From positions 66,360 through 130,359 of the forward strand of contig CAZVNP010000002.1 in assembly GCA_964628285.1 (NCBI GenBank): DNA of 64,000 bases, in the 5' to 3' direction. This document shows, piece after piece, positions 35,025-44,600 of this stretch; the stretch's first letter is position 1; each line of letters starts with the position of its first letter. Made by a program: the position numbers and the translations under genes. The DNA comes from JAPLDP01 sp964628285. GTDB taxonomy: Bacteria > Bacteroidota > Bacteroidia > Bacteroidales > JAGONC01. A model generated the notes under the pieces. It made no database searches, had not been told where the DNA came from, and worked only from the letters and a program-made list of their open reading frames with translations.

Positions 35025-35813
35025 ATGTCCTGGTTTGAGGTTATAGCTCTCATCATAGCAGGTGTTGTGGTTGGTATCATCAACACTCTGGCAGGCGGGG
35101 GATCCATCATATCACTCCCCCTGCTCATGTTGTTCGGATTGCCTGCCGATGTGGCCAACGGTACCAACAGAATCGCCGTACTGCTTCAAAACATCACTTC
35201 CGTCAGCGTCTTCAGTCGCAAAAAGGTCCTCGACTGGAAGAAAGGCCGCTGGCTGGCCATACCTGCAGCGGTGGGCGCTGTTGCAGGTGCATGGATAGCC
35301 GTCGATGTGAATAAGAACGTCATCGAAAAAAGCATCGCCGTCGTCATGTTGATCATGGTCTTTTTTATCCTTTATAAACCACAACGGTGGCTGAAGGAAA
35401 AGAAAGAGCTCCTGGAAAAAAAAATCAACGTGCTGCAGGTCATCATTTTTTTCCTGATAGGGCTTTACGGCGGTTTTATACAGGCCGGGGTCGGGTATTT
35501 TTTACTGGCGGGGCTGGTGCTGAGCGCAGGTTATGAACTGGTGAAAGCCAACGCGTTAAAGGTCCTCATCGTTTTACTGTTCACACCTTTTGCCCTGGTT
35601 ATTTTCATCCTACATCATCAGGTCAACTGGATGTACGGTCTGATCCTGGGTGTGGGGTCTCTTTTCGGGGGTTTTATGGCATCACGGATGGCGGTGAGCT
35701 GGGGCGCCAATTTCATCCGGTGGGCCGTGGTCATCATCATCCTCATCACTGCCGCACATATCTTCGGTCTCATCAACCTGAACGGGGTCGTACAGTTACT
35801 GGGAAAGCACTGA
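35025..35813 (+). CDS. TauE/SafE family membrane permease
   Basis: Family members export or import sulfur-containing or other small anions; substrate unknown here. The ATG at 35025 gives 262 residues. An in-frame TTG at 34989 would overlap dxs and put charged residues before the first membrane segment, so it is less likely. About eight hydrophobic segments are visible in two halves, each opening with a Gly-rich motif: NTLAGGGSIISLPLLMLFG near residue 20 and GLYGGFIQAGVGYFLLAGL near 152, the internal duplication typical of the family. A TACATTTG box stands 10 bases before the start. It converges on the deaminase gene. Confidence 0.85.
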   Translation: MSWFEVIALIIAGVVVGIINTLAGGGSIISLPLLMLFGLPADVANGTNRIAVLLQNITSVSVFSRKKVLDWKKGRWLAIPAAVGAVAGAWIAVDVNKNVIEKSIAVVMLIMVFFILYKPQRWLKEKKELLEKKINVLQVIIFFLIGLYGGFIQAGVGYFLLAGLVLSAGYELVKANALKVLIVLLFTPFALVIFILHHQVNWMYGLILGVGSLFGGFMASRMAVSWGANFIRWAVVIIILITAAHIFGLINLNGVVQLLGKH

Positions 35814-35821
35814 TGCGGGAT

Positions 35822-36322
35822 TCACTGATCGGTGTATTTCAGCACTTTATTGTTGACATAGACCAGTTCGATGGATGCCTGGCGGAACATGTCTTCCGTT
35901 TCCTGGGCTTCATGATAGCGGTATTCACACACCACCCTGACTATGCCGCAGTTGATGATGAGCATGGCGCAAGTGCGGCAGGGTGTCATGCGGCAATACA
36001 GGGTGCCACCCTCCAAGGGGATGCCCAGGCGTGCGGCCTGGCATATGGCGTTCTGCTCGGCATGGACTGTGCGCACGCAATGCGTGCTGATGCTGCCGTC
36101 CTCATGGATGACTTTTTTCATGAGATGACCCACATCATCGCAATGCGGCAGACCCCTGGGAGAGCCCACATATCCTGTGACCAGCAGCTGACGGTCGCGG
36201 GCGATCACACACCCGCTGCGGCCACGGTCACAGGTGGCCCGCCGCGCAATCGCTCTGGCAACCTCCATGAAATACTCATCCCATGAAGGCCTGATGTATT
36301 TGTCTTTTTTTTTCTCAACCAT
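35822..36322 (-). CDS. Cytidine/deoxycytidylate deaminase family protein (ComEB/dCMP deaminase-like)
   Basis: Such enzymes deaminate dCMP to dUMP on the way to dTTP. The 166-residue protein has the zinc site of the family: the HAEQN motif (His ligand plus catalytic Glu) near residue 88, and the two cysteines in MTPCRTCAMLIINCGI near 112-115. A further His/Cys-rich segment (CDRGRSGCVIARDRQL near 34, and PHCDDVGHLMKKV) matches the second zinc site of dCMP deaminases. It lies 66 bases downstream of a small P-loop kinase gene on the same strand, suggesting a nucleotide salvage pair. Confidence 0.88.
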   Translation of the reverse strand: MVEKKKDKYIRPSWDEYFMEVARAIARRATCDRGRSGCVIARDRQLLVTGYVGSPRGLPHCDDVGHLMKKVIHEDGSISTHCVRTVHAEQNAICQAARLGIPLEGGTLYCRMTPCRTCAMLIINCGIVRVVCEYRYHEAQETEDMFRQASIELVYVNNKVLKYTDQ

Positions 36323-36388
36323 AAAAATCGTGTGTTTATAGTGGGTTCAGTGGCTATATGTTCCCTGCACCGGCCTGACCGGTCTGAC

Positions 36389-36955
36389 TCATCCATTTTT
36401 CGACCGTAAAGTGTCCATGACTTTCTTCACTTCAACAAAAAGCTCCTCTTTCGTGCCATTATTGACAAAAACAAAATCGGCATGTGCCATGCACCACGCA
36501 ATGTTCTGCTCCCCGGCGCCGGCCGAATGCATCTCACGCCGTTCATTGTCAAGAAAGGTCTGGTATGATATCCTGTCGGTTTCGGAATCACGTGCTACAA
36601 CACGCTTATACCTGATGGCCGGGTCGGCATCGACGGCAAACAGGTAAAAGTCCCTCTTTTGCCGCAACGACTCCACCTCTCCACGTGTCCTGATGCTCTC
36701 AATGATGCAATCCTTTCCCTCTTTGAGTGCCTCATTGTAAAGACGATCCACAATATAGGAGGGTGGGTGTTTTTTTCTGAGTTCATTCGCCAGCCAGGTC
36801 ATGGTGTCGCGGTTAAGCGGGAGGCCTTTTTTTATGATCTCCTGCGACAGGAACGCCCGCACCGAATGGTGAACAAAAAACTCCTCCCTGATCAGATATT
36901 CCACGATGGTTCCCTTGCCCGCACCCAGAGTTCCTGTAATTCCTATGATCAGCAT
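36389..36955 (-). CDS. P-loop nucleotide kinase-like protein
   Basis: A 188-residue protein of the adenylate/dephospho-CoA kinase class. Walker A is GITGTLGAGKGTIVEYL near residue 6; a lid-like Arg-rich helix (YKRVVARDSETDRISYQTFLDNERRE) is near 118. DCIIESIRTRGEVESL near 82 resembles the substrate-binding strand of archaeal dephospho-CoA kinase-like (UPF0200) proteins. A canonical dephospho-CoA kinase usually reads GLTGGIGSGK, so coaE is not a safe name. The link with the dCMP deaminase gene hints at a deoxynucleotide substrate, which is inference. The remnant of a LOG-family gene lies 13 bases upstream. Confidence 0.7.
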   Translation of the reverse strand: MLIIGITGTLGAGKGTIVEYLIREEFFVHHSVRAFLSQEIIKKGLPLNRDTMTWLANELRKKHPPSYIVDRLYNEALKEGKDCIIESIRTRGEVESLRQKRDFYLFAVDADPAIRYKRVVARDSETDRISYQTFLDNERREMHSAGAGEQNIAWCMAHADFVFVNNGTKEELFVEVKKVMDTLRSKNG

Positions 36956-36968
36956 AGCCTGAAGGTTT

Positions 36969-37160
36969 TTAGACCATGTTTTTCAATTCATCCACCCATT
37001 TGCTGTCGACAACTACCGGCCGGTAGGTCTCAAGTCGTTCAAGCAAACGGGAGGCATCGGTTTCAACGATGATGTTCTCCCTGTGCTCCCGACGAAGGAA
37101 TTTTTCTGCCACACAATGATCCAGATAACGGATGAGATCATCAAAGAAACCACCGACTAA
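36969..37160 (-). pseudogene. C-terminal remnant of a LOG-family (TIGR00730) nucleotide phosphoribohydrolase
   Basis: The minus-strand frame ending in TAA at 36971-36969 translates as GGFFDDLIRYLDHCVAEKFL, then a segment with EHRENIIVETDASRLLERL and a tail ending ELKNMV. This matches the last 60 or so residues of LOG proteins (GGYYDPLL..LD.AV..GF....H). The N-terminal 110-120 residues with the Rossmann fold and the catalytic GGxGT motif are missing. An in-frame TAA stands five codons before the homology and no start codon precedes it, so this is a decayed gene. It is absent from automatic gene calls because it has no start. Confidence 0.75.
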
Positions 37161-37224
37161 ATTAGAAAATTAATGAGTTGAAACCGAGCGGTTGATACAA
37201 AAACAGCCGAAATGCATTATTTCC

Positions 37225-37232
37225 TACTTTTG
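37225..37232 (+). promoter_or_regulatory. -7 box of the manA promoter
   Basis: TACTTTTG is a perfect TAnnTTTG match 37 bases before the ATG at 37270. It sits just beyond the lost N-terminus of the LOG remnant. Confidence 0.6.
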
Positions 37233-37269
37233 TAAATTCTGCTGATGAGTGAATAAACAAAAAGGACCG

Positions 37270-38253
37270 ATGAATGTATTGTATCCATTGAAATTCCAAC
37301 CCATCTTCAAAGACAAGATCTGGGGCGGACAAAAGATAAGGAGTGTTCTGGGCCTGGATTTCTCACCCCTGCCCAACTGTGGTGAAGCGTGGGTGATTTC
37401 GGGTGTTGAAGGCAGTCCGAGTGTTGTCGCCAACGGTTTCCTGGCGGGCAATGAGCTGAATGAACTTGTAGAAGTTTATATGGACGACCTGGTCGGGGGT
37501 CCCGTCTTTGACTTCCATGGCAACGAGTTTCCTGTCCTGGTCAAGTTCATCGACTCCAATGATTACCTTTCCGTTCAGGTGCATCCCGATGATGAGCTGG
37601 CGGCACTGCGGCATCACAGCCAGGGAAAGAATGAGATGTGGTATATCCTCCAGGCCGATGAAGGTGCCGAGTTGATTTCGGGCTTCAAACGCCACATCGA
37701 CAGGGATGGGTTTGTCGCATACCTCAATGAGAAAAAGCTCAGGCAGGTGCTGAACATCGAGCATGTCCACGCCGGCGATGTCTACGAGATCCCTGCCGGC
37801 CGTGTCCATTCCCTGGGTCCGGGGATCCTGTTGGCTGAGATACAACAGACATCCGATATCACCTACCGTGTTTATGACTGGGACCGCACGGATGATCAGG
37901 GGCATCCGCGTGAGCTGCATGTGGCCATGGCCCTTGATGCCCTGGACTTCAACGTCAGCGAAAGCTATAAAACAACCTATGACGACCGTCTCAATCACAC
38001 CGTACAACTGGTGCAAAACCCTCATTTCACCACCAACCTTATCCATCTTGACAAGGGTATGGGCAGGGATTACAGCTCGCTCGATTCATTCATCATTTAC
38101 ATCTGCACCTTGGGCTTTGTTAACATCCATTACCGCGGAGGAATGGAGGCGGTGAAAACGGGTGAGGCCGTTCTCATTCCGGCCGAAATCAAAGACCAGA
38201 TCATGCTCTACCCAAAGACCGAATCAAAGCTGTTGGAAGTCTATATTGACTGA
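37270..38253 (+). CDS. manA: Mannose-6-phosphate isomerase (class I, short bacterial type)
   Basis: Interconverts mannose-6-phosphate and fructose-6-phosphate, supplying GDP-mannose for glycans. The ATG at 37270 follows AAAGGA and gives 327 residues; a GTG seven codons earlier is less likely. Markers are LKFQPIFKDKIWGGQKI near residue 5, the zinc-binding LSVQVHPDDELAALRH near 99, the GKNEMWYILQADEGAELI segment near 117, and the second-barrel PAGRVHSLGPGILLAEIQQTSDITYRVYDWDR near 175. No other mannose gene is adjacent, but two GT-C sugar transferases lie elsewhere in the window. Confidence 0.93.
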   Translation: MNVLYPLKFQPIFKDKIWGGQKIRSVLGLDFSPLPNCGEAWVISGVEGSPSVVANGFLAGNELNELVEVYMDDLVGGPVFDFHGNEFPVLVKFIDSNDYLSVQVHPDDELAALRHHSQGKNEMWYILQADEGAELISGFKRHIDRDGFVAYLNEKKLRQVLNIEHVHAGDVYEIPAGRVHSLGPGILLAEIQQTSDITYRVYDWDRTDDQGHPRELHVAMALDALDFNVSESYKTTYDDRLNHTVQLVQNPHFTTNLIHLDKGMGRDYSSLDSFIIYICTLGFVNIHYRGGMEAVKTGEAVLIPAEIKDQIMLYPKTESKLLEVYID

Positions 38254-38357
38254 TGTATTCCTCCTGCCTGATACGGTCAACCTATAAACCGGACATTGTC
38301 CGCAAAACATCTGAGGTAAAATAATCCGGTCAGACAATCACTTTCTCGAAAAATCTT

Positions 38358-38365
38358 TAATTTTG
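38358..38365 (+). promoter_or_regulatory. -7 box of the thioredoxin/DUF6029/Omp28 cluster
   Basis: TAATTTTG matches TAnnTTTG and lies 41 bases before the ATG at 38407. The 153-base gap after manA shows no other structure. Confidence 0.55.
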
Positions 38366-38406
38366 GCCGGCCATTTAAAACTGTCTGTCCATTTAAACAT
38401 AAATTC

Positions 38407-38928
38407 ATGAAAAGAGCCTTCATCCTCATCATATTTATAAGTGCGATCCTGTATGCCAGCTCTCAGACGAGCGGGAAGCAACTGAAGAAGATTCCTTCAG
38501 TCATCATTAAAACGGTAAACGGGGAAAATTTCAACACCTCCGATATCAACAACGAAGGCAAGCCCATCATCATCAGTTTCTGGGCGTTGTGGTGCAAGCC
38601 GTGCATAAAGGAATTGACGGCCATTGCGGACGTGTATGATGAATGGCGTGAAGAGACCGGGGTGAAGCTTTATGCCGTTTCCATTGATGACTCCCGTTCA
38701 TCCTCGAATGTCCTGCCCACCGTCAATGGCAAGGGATGGGAATACGAGGTTCTGCTCGACCCCAATGGCGACTTCAAGAGGGCGATGAATGTCGGCGTTA
38801 TCCCACACACTTTTCTCGTCAACGGCAAGGGCGAGATTGTCTGGCAGCACACCTCCTTCGTCGAGGGTGGTGAACAGCAACTGATTGAGAAGGTCAGGGC
38901 CCTGATCGCCGGAGAACCCCTGGAATGA
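38407..38928 (+). CDS. TlpA-like periplasmic thioredoxin
   Basis: A 173-residue exported thioredoxin-fold protein. The signal peptide covers about residues 1-20 (MKRAFILIIFISAILYASSQ). The redox site WCKPC has cysteines at residues 63 and 66 in the family context ISFWALWCKPCIKEL, and the cis-proline loop GVIPHTFLVNGKGEIVW is near 129. The substrate may be cysteines of the neighbouring cluster proteins: the Omp28 lipoprotein two genes on carries a CxxC pair. It lies 31 bases before the DUF6029 gene, with a Fur-like repeat between them. Confidence 0.88.
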   Translation: MKRAFILIIFISAILYASSQTSGKQLKKIPSVIIKTVNGENFNTSDINNEGKPIIISFWALWCKPCIKELTAIADVYDEWREETGVKLYAVSIDDSRSSSNVLPTVNGKGWEYEVLLDPNGDFKRAMNVGVIPHTFLVNGKGEIVWQHTSFVEGGEQQLIEKVRALIAGEPLE

Positions 38929-38931
38929 AAC

Positions 38932-38944
38932 GATAATCATTATC
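38932..38944. promoter_or_regulatory. Fur-like 6-1-6 inverted repeat
   Basis: GATAAT, C, ATTATC is a perfect 6-1-6 inverted repeat and equals two of the three hexamers of the classical Fur box. It lies in the 31-base gap between the thioredoxin gene and the DUF6029 gene. No third hexamer is present, and a functional -7 box after it is not evident. Confidence 0.4.
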
Positions 38945-38959
38945 ATACCGATTAAACAG

Positions 38960-40639
38960 ATGACATGTAAACGATCTCTACGTACTGCACTTTACATCAT
39001 TTGCCTCTTCTCAGCACCGCTCTTGTCAGAAGCGCAGGATTTCCTGCAGCAAAGCAGGATCAACGGTAATTTTGAACTGGACTTACAGAGTTACCAGCCT
39101 GATGAGGCCCTGGGCATCAACGACTCAACCATCAACGGTGAGAAGATAGGCATGAACGGTTTCGGCAATTTCATTTATACTCTGGGAGACTTTTCGGCCG
39201 GGATAAGGTTCGAGACTTACATGAAACCCATCGCAGGGTACGACAAGGAATATGAAGGTTACGGCATTCCTTACTGGTTTGCCAATTATCGAAAATCCAA
39301 CTTAGATGTGACGGTGGGCAACATTTACGATCAGTTTGGCAGCGGGTTGGTTTTCCGCAGTTATGAAGAATGGGATCTGGGTTATGATAATTCCGTGCAG
39401 GGCATAGGAGTGAAATATGCTCCTTCTGACGGCATCCTGTTAAAGGGCATCATCGGCGCACAGAGGTATTACTGGATCAAATACACGCCCGACAGCAGGG
39501 GTTATGTCCGCGGTGTAGACGGTGAGTTTACGCTGAACGACATCATTCACGGCATGAGCAATGCCAAAACCAGGGTGGTCATCGGAGGCAGCGCCGTAAG
39601 CAAGTACCAGAAAGACGACCCGACGTTCAAATTCAAGTTACCCGAAAATGTGGGCGCCTTTGCCGGCAGGTTCGATATCACGCACGGCAGGTATAACCTG
39701 CAGGGCGAATATGTCTATAAGATCAATGATCCTTCGGCAGTGAACAACTATATTTATAAGGACGGGCAGGCCGTCTTTCTGACGGGATCATATTCCACCA
39801 AGGGTTTGGGCATCTCCCTTTTCTCCAAATGGATCGACAACATGAGTTACAAAACTGACCGGCGTGTCACGCGCAATGGTCTTGACATCAGTTTTATCCC
39901 GCCGCTGGTCAAACAACATGTCTACACCCTTGAAGCACTTTACCCTTATGCTTCACAACCCAACGGTGAATTCGATGTGATGGGACAGGTTGTTTACACG
40001 ATACCAAAAAAATCCAAACTGGGCGGCAAGTACGGGACCACCATCCAGGTACTTTACTCCCGGGCCAATTCGATCAGCAGGTCACCCGTCAACGACACGA
40101 TTCCCATAGGTGAACGGGGCACATTGGGATACAAGAGCTTTTTTTTCACGCCGGGCAAGGAACTTTACTTCCAGGACATTGATTTCGAATTCAGGAGAAA
40201 ATTCAGCGACAAATTCAAGGCGGTCATTGAATACATGTACCATTCGTACAATCAGTATGTCACAGAAGGTCATGGCGGCATGATATACGCCCACATTGCG
40301 GTGGCCGATCTCACTTACAAATTCACTTCCACCAAGGCCCTGAGACTCGAGATGCAATACCTGGCAACCAAACAGGATAAGGGTGACTGGGGTCTGGCGT
40401 TGCTTGAATTCACGATTGCGCCACGATGGTTTTTCACTGTTCAGGATCAGATCAACATCAATCCTCCCGGAGGCAGCACTCTTCATTATTATTATTTTGC
40501 TTTCGGTTACACCCGTGAGACCAACCGCCTATCCATAGCTTATGGCCGGCAGCGGGAAGGCCTGCTTTGCATCGGAGGGGTGTGCCGCCAGGTGCCTGCC
40601 GCCAGCGGGTTCACAGTGAACATCACCAGCAGTTTCTGA
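38960..40639 (+). CDS. DUF6029-type outer-membrane beta-barrel protein
   Basis: The function is unknown. The 559-residue protein has a signal peptide (about residues 1-25, ending LLSEAQ) and then a long series of alternating beta strands with aromatic ends, as in outer-membrane porin-like barrels. The N-terminal part (RINGNFELDLQSYQPDEALG, then GFGNFIYTLGDFSAGIRFE and GNIYDQFGSGLVFRSYEEW) matches proteins I recall as DUF6029 of Bacteroidota. The ending is an amphipathic strand terminating in Phe (GFTVNITSSF), a usual barrel insertion signal. It is flanked by a TlpA-like and an Omp28 gene, an association that suggests a shared envelope task. Confidence 0.7.
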   Translation: MTCKRSLRTALYIICLFSAPLLSEAQDFLQQSRINGNFELDLQSYQPDEALGINDSTINGEKIGMNGFGNFIYTLGDFSAGIRFETYMKPIAGYDKEYEGYGIPYWFANYRKSNLDVTVGNIYDQFGSGLVFRSYEEWDLGYDNSVQGIGVKYAPSDGILLKGIIGAQRYYWIKYTPDSRGYVRGVDGEFTLNDIIHGMSNAKTRVVIGGSAVSKYQKDDPTFKFKLPENVGAFAGRFDITHGRYNLQGEYVYKINDPSAVNNYIYKDGQAVFLTGSYSTKGLGISLFSKWIDNMSYKTDRRVTRNGLDISFIPPLVKQHVYTLEALYPYASQPNGEFDVMGQVVYTIPKKSKLGGKYGTTIQVLYSRANSISRSPVNDTIPIGERGTLGYKSFFFTPGKELYFQDIDFEFRRKFSDKFKAVIEYMYHSYNQYVTEGHGGMIYAHIAVADLTYKFTSTKALRLEMQYLATKQDKGDWGLALLEFTIAPRWFFTVQDQININPPGGSTLHYYYFAFGYTRETNRLSIAYGRQREGLLCIGGVCRQVPAASGFTVNITSSF

Positions 40640-40706
40640 TGATCCGAACTCATTATGACGCATCTATCTTTTAATTAATCTTGCAGAACCGAATAGTCAT
40701 CAAATC

Positions 40707-41561
40707 ATGAAATACCTGATCAAAATCCTCGGATGCCTGTGGCTGGTGGTGATCATCACGTCGTGCGACAAGATTGAGGCACCCTATGAACGTTCGTCCA
40801 ACAATGGGAACGATACCACAAGTGCTGTCCGTAAAGTCCTTCTGGAAGATTATACCGGTCATAAATGCATAAATTGTCCCACCGCTGCCGTCACCGCTCA
40901 GGATCTGAAAGATAACTTCGGTGACCGGCTCGTGCTGCTTTCAATCCATGCCGGTTACTGGGCGTTACCCGATGACAGCGGCAACTATACCGCTGATTTC
41001 AGGACACCTGCCGGCGATGAGCTGGATACCTACTTCGGCGTCAGTGATATAGGCAATCCCAATGGCATGGTCAACAGAACGGTCTATAATCAAAGCCTCA
41101 TCCTGGGACCCGAAATGTGGGGGGCTGCCATACAGCAGATCATCGACAACGCTGCCGACGCCACCATCGAGATCGAACTGACATTCGACCTGCCGTCGCG
41201 AAAACTCAGCGGTGACTGTCACATACAGTTTTTAAACAGCCTTACCGGACGGTTTAATCTGTGCCTCTATCTCATCGAAAATGATATTGTGGCTGCGCAG
41301 AAAAACAATAACACCACTATCGGACCGGTACCTGACTGGCTGAATTATGTCCATGAACACGTGCTGCGCGGAGCTATCAACGGCACATGGGGAGAAGAGA
41401 TCACTGCCGGGACGGTACAGACCAATATAAAATACCACATCTCCTTTTCAGACTTCAATATCAAACCGGAATGGAAACCTGAGGATTGCAAGGTGGTTGC
41501 CTTCATCTATAACGCTGACACCAAAGAGGTGATCCAGGCCGAAGAGCAGGATATCGAATAA
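40707..41561 (+). CDS. Omp28-related outer-membrane lipoprotein
   Basis: A 284-residue lipoprotein with the lipobox VIITSC near residue 21. Its mature part starts with a thioredoxin-like region: VRKVLLEDYTGHKCINCPTAA near residue 45 with a CxxC pair, then LVLLSIHAGYWALP. This is the hallmark of the Omp28 family, named from Porphyromonas. The C-terminal half is beta-rich, with LNYVHEHVLRGAINGTWGEEI near residue 214. It is 67 bases after the DUF6029 gene. The CxxC could exchange with the TlpA-like thioredoxin encoded upstream; that is inference. Confidence 0.85.
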   Translation: MKYLIKILGCLWLVVIITSCDKIEAPYERSSNNGNDTTSAVRKVLLEDYTGHKCINCPTAAVTAQDLKDNFGDRLVLLSIHAGYWALPDDSGNYTADFRTPAGDELDTYFGVSDIGNPNGMVNRTVYNQSLILGPEMWGAAIQQIIDNAADATIEIELTFDLPSRKLSGDCHIQFLNSLTGRFNLCLYLIENDIVAAQKNNNTTIGPVPDWLNYVHEHVLRGAINGTWGEEITAGTVQTNIKYHISFSDFNIKPEWKPEDCKVVAFIYNADTKEVIQAEEQDIE

Positions 41562-41615
41562 GGCCGTGTTATTTTCTTTTGAGACCTTTCGTGTCGCAAC
41601 CCCAATTGAAATGGA

Positions 41616-44600
41616 CTACCGGATCAGCACCATCCGTTTCGTTCCCAGGTAACCGCCGGCTTTCATCTGGTAGAGGTAAATGCCTGCAGGCAGTGACCTG
41701 CCCGAATCATCGGTGCCATCCCATGTGATTTTGTAGTCTCCGGCGTTCAGGGTTTCATCAACCAATATTCTGACCGTTTTGCCAGTCGGCCGGAAAACAG
41801 TGATCAGCACCTTATTGCTTTCCTTGAGGGCAAAAGTCAAGGTGGTCTGCGTTGTAAAGGGATTGGGATAGTTGTTTCCCAGCTTCGTGGCTTCGGGAGG
41901 TTCCTCTATAACCGGTATGCCCGTGGATGAATATTCCATGGTGACGGTATCGGAAGAAAAGCTCTCCGTGCCGTTAGCATACATCGCCGTCACGAAGTAA
42001 TGATAAAAAGCGGTGGCCGACAGAACATCGGTATAAATCTTTTCGGTGGTGTTGACCAGCAGCGTAAAAGCGTCACTGTTCTTGCTTCTGTAAACAGAAT
42101 AATGCTGAAAATCCCTCATGGCATCCATGTCCCATGTCAGGGTGAGAATATTCACGCTGAGGGAGGCATGGAGGTTATAAGGTGCCTTCATCTGAAGTAA
42201 AGCAAAGTCCTGTGAAATGATTGAGTCGGGGTAAATGGCTATCGTTCCGCAGCCGGTCTCATAACCGCCGGCCGAGGCACAGAGAGGCCATTCGCCTGCC
42301 GGGAACACGCCGCTGTATGTGCCGTCGCTGCCTGCAAGGGTCCAATAGGATCCCACCGATATCTTAGCGCCGGCCAGCGGGAGGCCTGTTTTCACATCGG
42401 TTACGGTACCTGTGACGGTGCCTGTTGGGATGACTCCTACACCTAGAAAATCGATGACCTCGGAGAGGAAATGCTGCCGCGTGGAAGGTGAGGGACCGTC
42501 TTTCAATCCGCTGAATTCAAAGGAGGTGCCCACCGTTTTATAGGTTCCGGCGTCATAAGCCACGGCTGCACCATAAACGGGACCGGTGTTCATCAATATC
42601 ATAAAGGCGGGGGTTACAGGCTCAATATGGTCCATGTAATTATTTTCACCTGAATAAACGAATGTCATGCCCTGGGTGAAGGTTCCATTTTGTCCTTCCA
42701 GGGTCGTCATATCATTTGATCCGTCATTCACCCCGTTAATATAAAACATAGGCTGTGCGGCGGTTTGGTCATCGAATGCCCAGGTATCGGCGCCTTCCAT
42801 GTAAAGACTGCCGCCGGCATCCAGGTAATTGGCCAGCTTAAGTCCTTCGGCTCCTGTGAGTATGTGCTTGGCAGGGTAAGTGCCAAGGCATACGAACACG
42901 GAGGAATATAAGGTCAGTTCCTCAGGCAGGGTGGTCTGGTAATCGGCATTGACACCCAGGGATTGCAGCGCTTCAAAGAGAACGGGACCTGAGCTGTGAT
43001 CGCCGTCAAGATCGACCACAATGGCCGGTATCTGTCCGATGATGATATTGAATGAATCCAGCACGGTGATGCCGGTGGTGCCTGACAGGGCCACTATGAA
43101 GGTGGCCACATGCCCCATGGGTGTGGCGTCATCGGCCGTCACCGTAAAAGTCTGCACGGCCGTACCACCGGCATCCACAGTACCATATGGCAGGGTATTC
43201 TGCTGTAAAGTGACATACACATCTTCCGAGGTCAGCTCACCCTGAACATCATAGGCATCGGATGATCCCATATTAGCCACTGTCAGGACCATCCCGACCG
43301 TTTCATCCGGGTCGAGTTTTCCGTTCTGGTTGCCGGTCTGGTCGTCGACGAACCAGGAACCCAGTTCCAGGTCAGGAGCATGTGCCTTGATGACGAAAGA
43401 GCTGCTCCAGGTGTTATTAACGGGTGTGGCGGCTTCGACGGTAAAAATGACGGGATGGTTGTCGGCAACATCGGGGCTGACGGCAAAGGCAAAAGCATTA
43501 TCCCTCGTCACCGATCCGCCCGAGGATATATTGCCGAATTCCTCATAATTATCGCTGATGGTGACATAAGGATCACCGGAGGCCAGTGTCACGGTGACGT
43601 CTCCGGCATCCTCCGTGCCTACGTTCTTCATGCTGAGGCTCAGGCCGACATTTTCTCCGTAATCCAGCATGCCATTGCCGTTACCGGTGGCATCGTTGAC
43701 CTGGCAGGCGTCAAAGACCAGATAAGGCCCTTCGGCCTGTATTACCCTGATCTCCGCGGTATACGGCACACAATTGTAAGCGGTGAGGACGAGGGAAAGA
43801 GTATCCGCAGCGGTGAGGGGCTCGAAAATGATCACGCCGGTTCCTTCCGAGATGGCAGCCGTACCCAGGATCTGATGATCACGAAGGGTCAGGGCCGCCA
43901 GGGCTCCCTCCCTGTCACAGTATATGGTCAATGCCGACGATCCGATGAACAGGTCGTCAGGGTGTGTTACGGTCATGGTTTGGGGTGCGGCTGTTCTGAT
44001 CATCAGGGAGGGATCGCCGAAGATGGTCCAGGCATCGGTTTCCACGGTGCCGTCGTATCCATATGAGTCGTTCATTTTCATGCAGCCGTTGACCGAAATG
44101 CCGCCGAATGTCCTTTTGATATTGTTCTGGTAACTCTCGACCATAATGGAGACCATCTCATCCTGTCCTTCCATTGGTGGTGTCCAGGCCTGGCTGATGG
44201 TCGACATGAGGGCAGCGACGGCGCCTGTGGGGTGACCGGCACTGTCGGTAGCCCGGAGCCACGCCTCGGCAAAACAGGTGCCACCGCCGAACAAACCATT
44301 CCAGCAAGCCACCGACCAGATAAATGGCCACATGCCTGTGTTGGTGAGAGCATTGACATTGCCGCTTGAAAATCCCGACGTACCCCATCCCAGTGAGCTG
44401 CCATGACCGGTATAAAGGATCAGGCCGCTGCCGGCATTGATCTGATCGGCCACCATCAGCGGTGTCGGGTTACCGGAAGCATCCTCACCACCCTGGCTGC
44501 CATCATATAACTCGGCGCATTGAGAATAGGTATATCCGAGCAGTTGGGTGCGCAGATTTCGTACGTGCTGGTAATCATACTCGTCATCATCACCCGGGCC

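Noticed and set aside
36389..36955. Naming the P-loop gene coaE
   Set aside because: Walker A reads GTLGAGKGT and the lid differs from bacterial dephospho-CoA kinases; only a general kinase call is safe.
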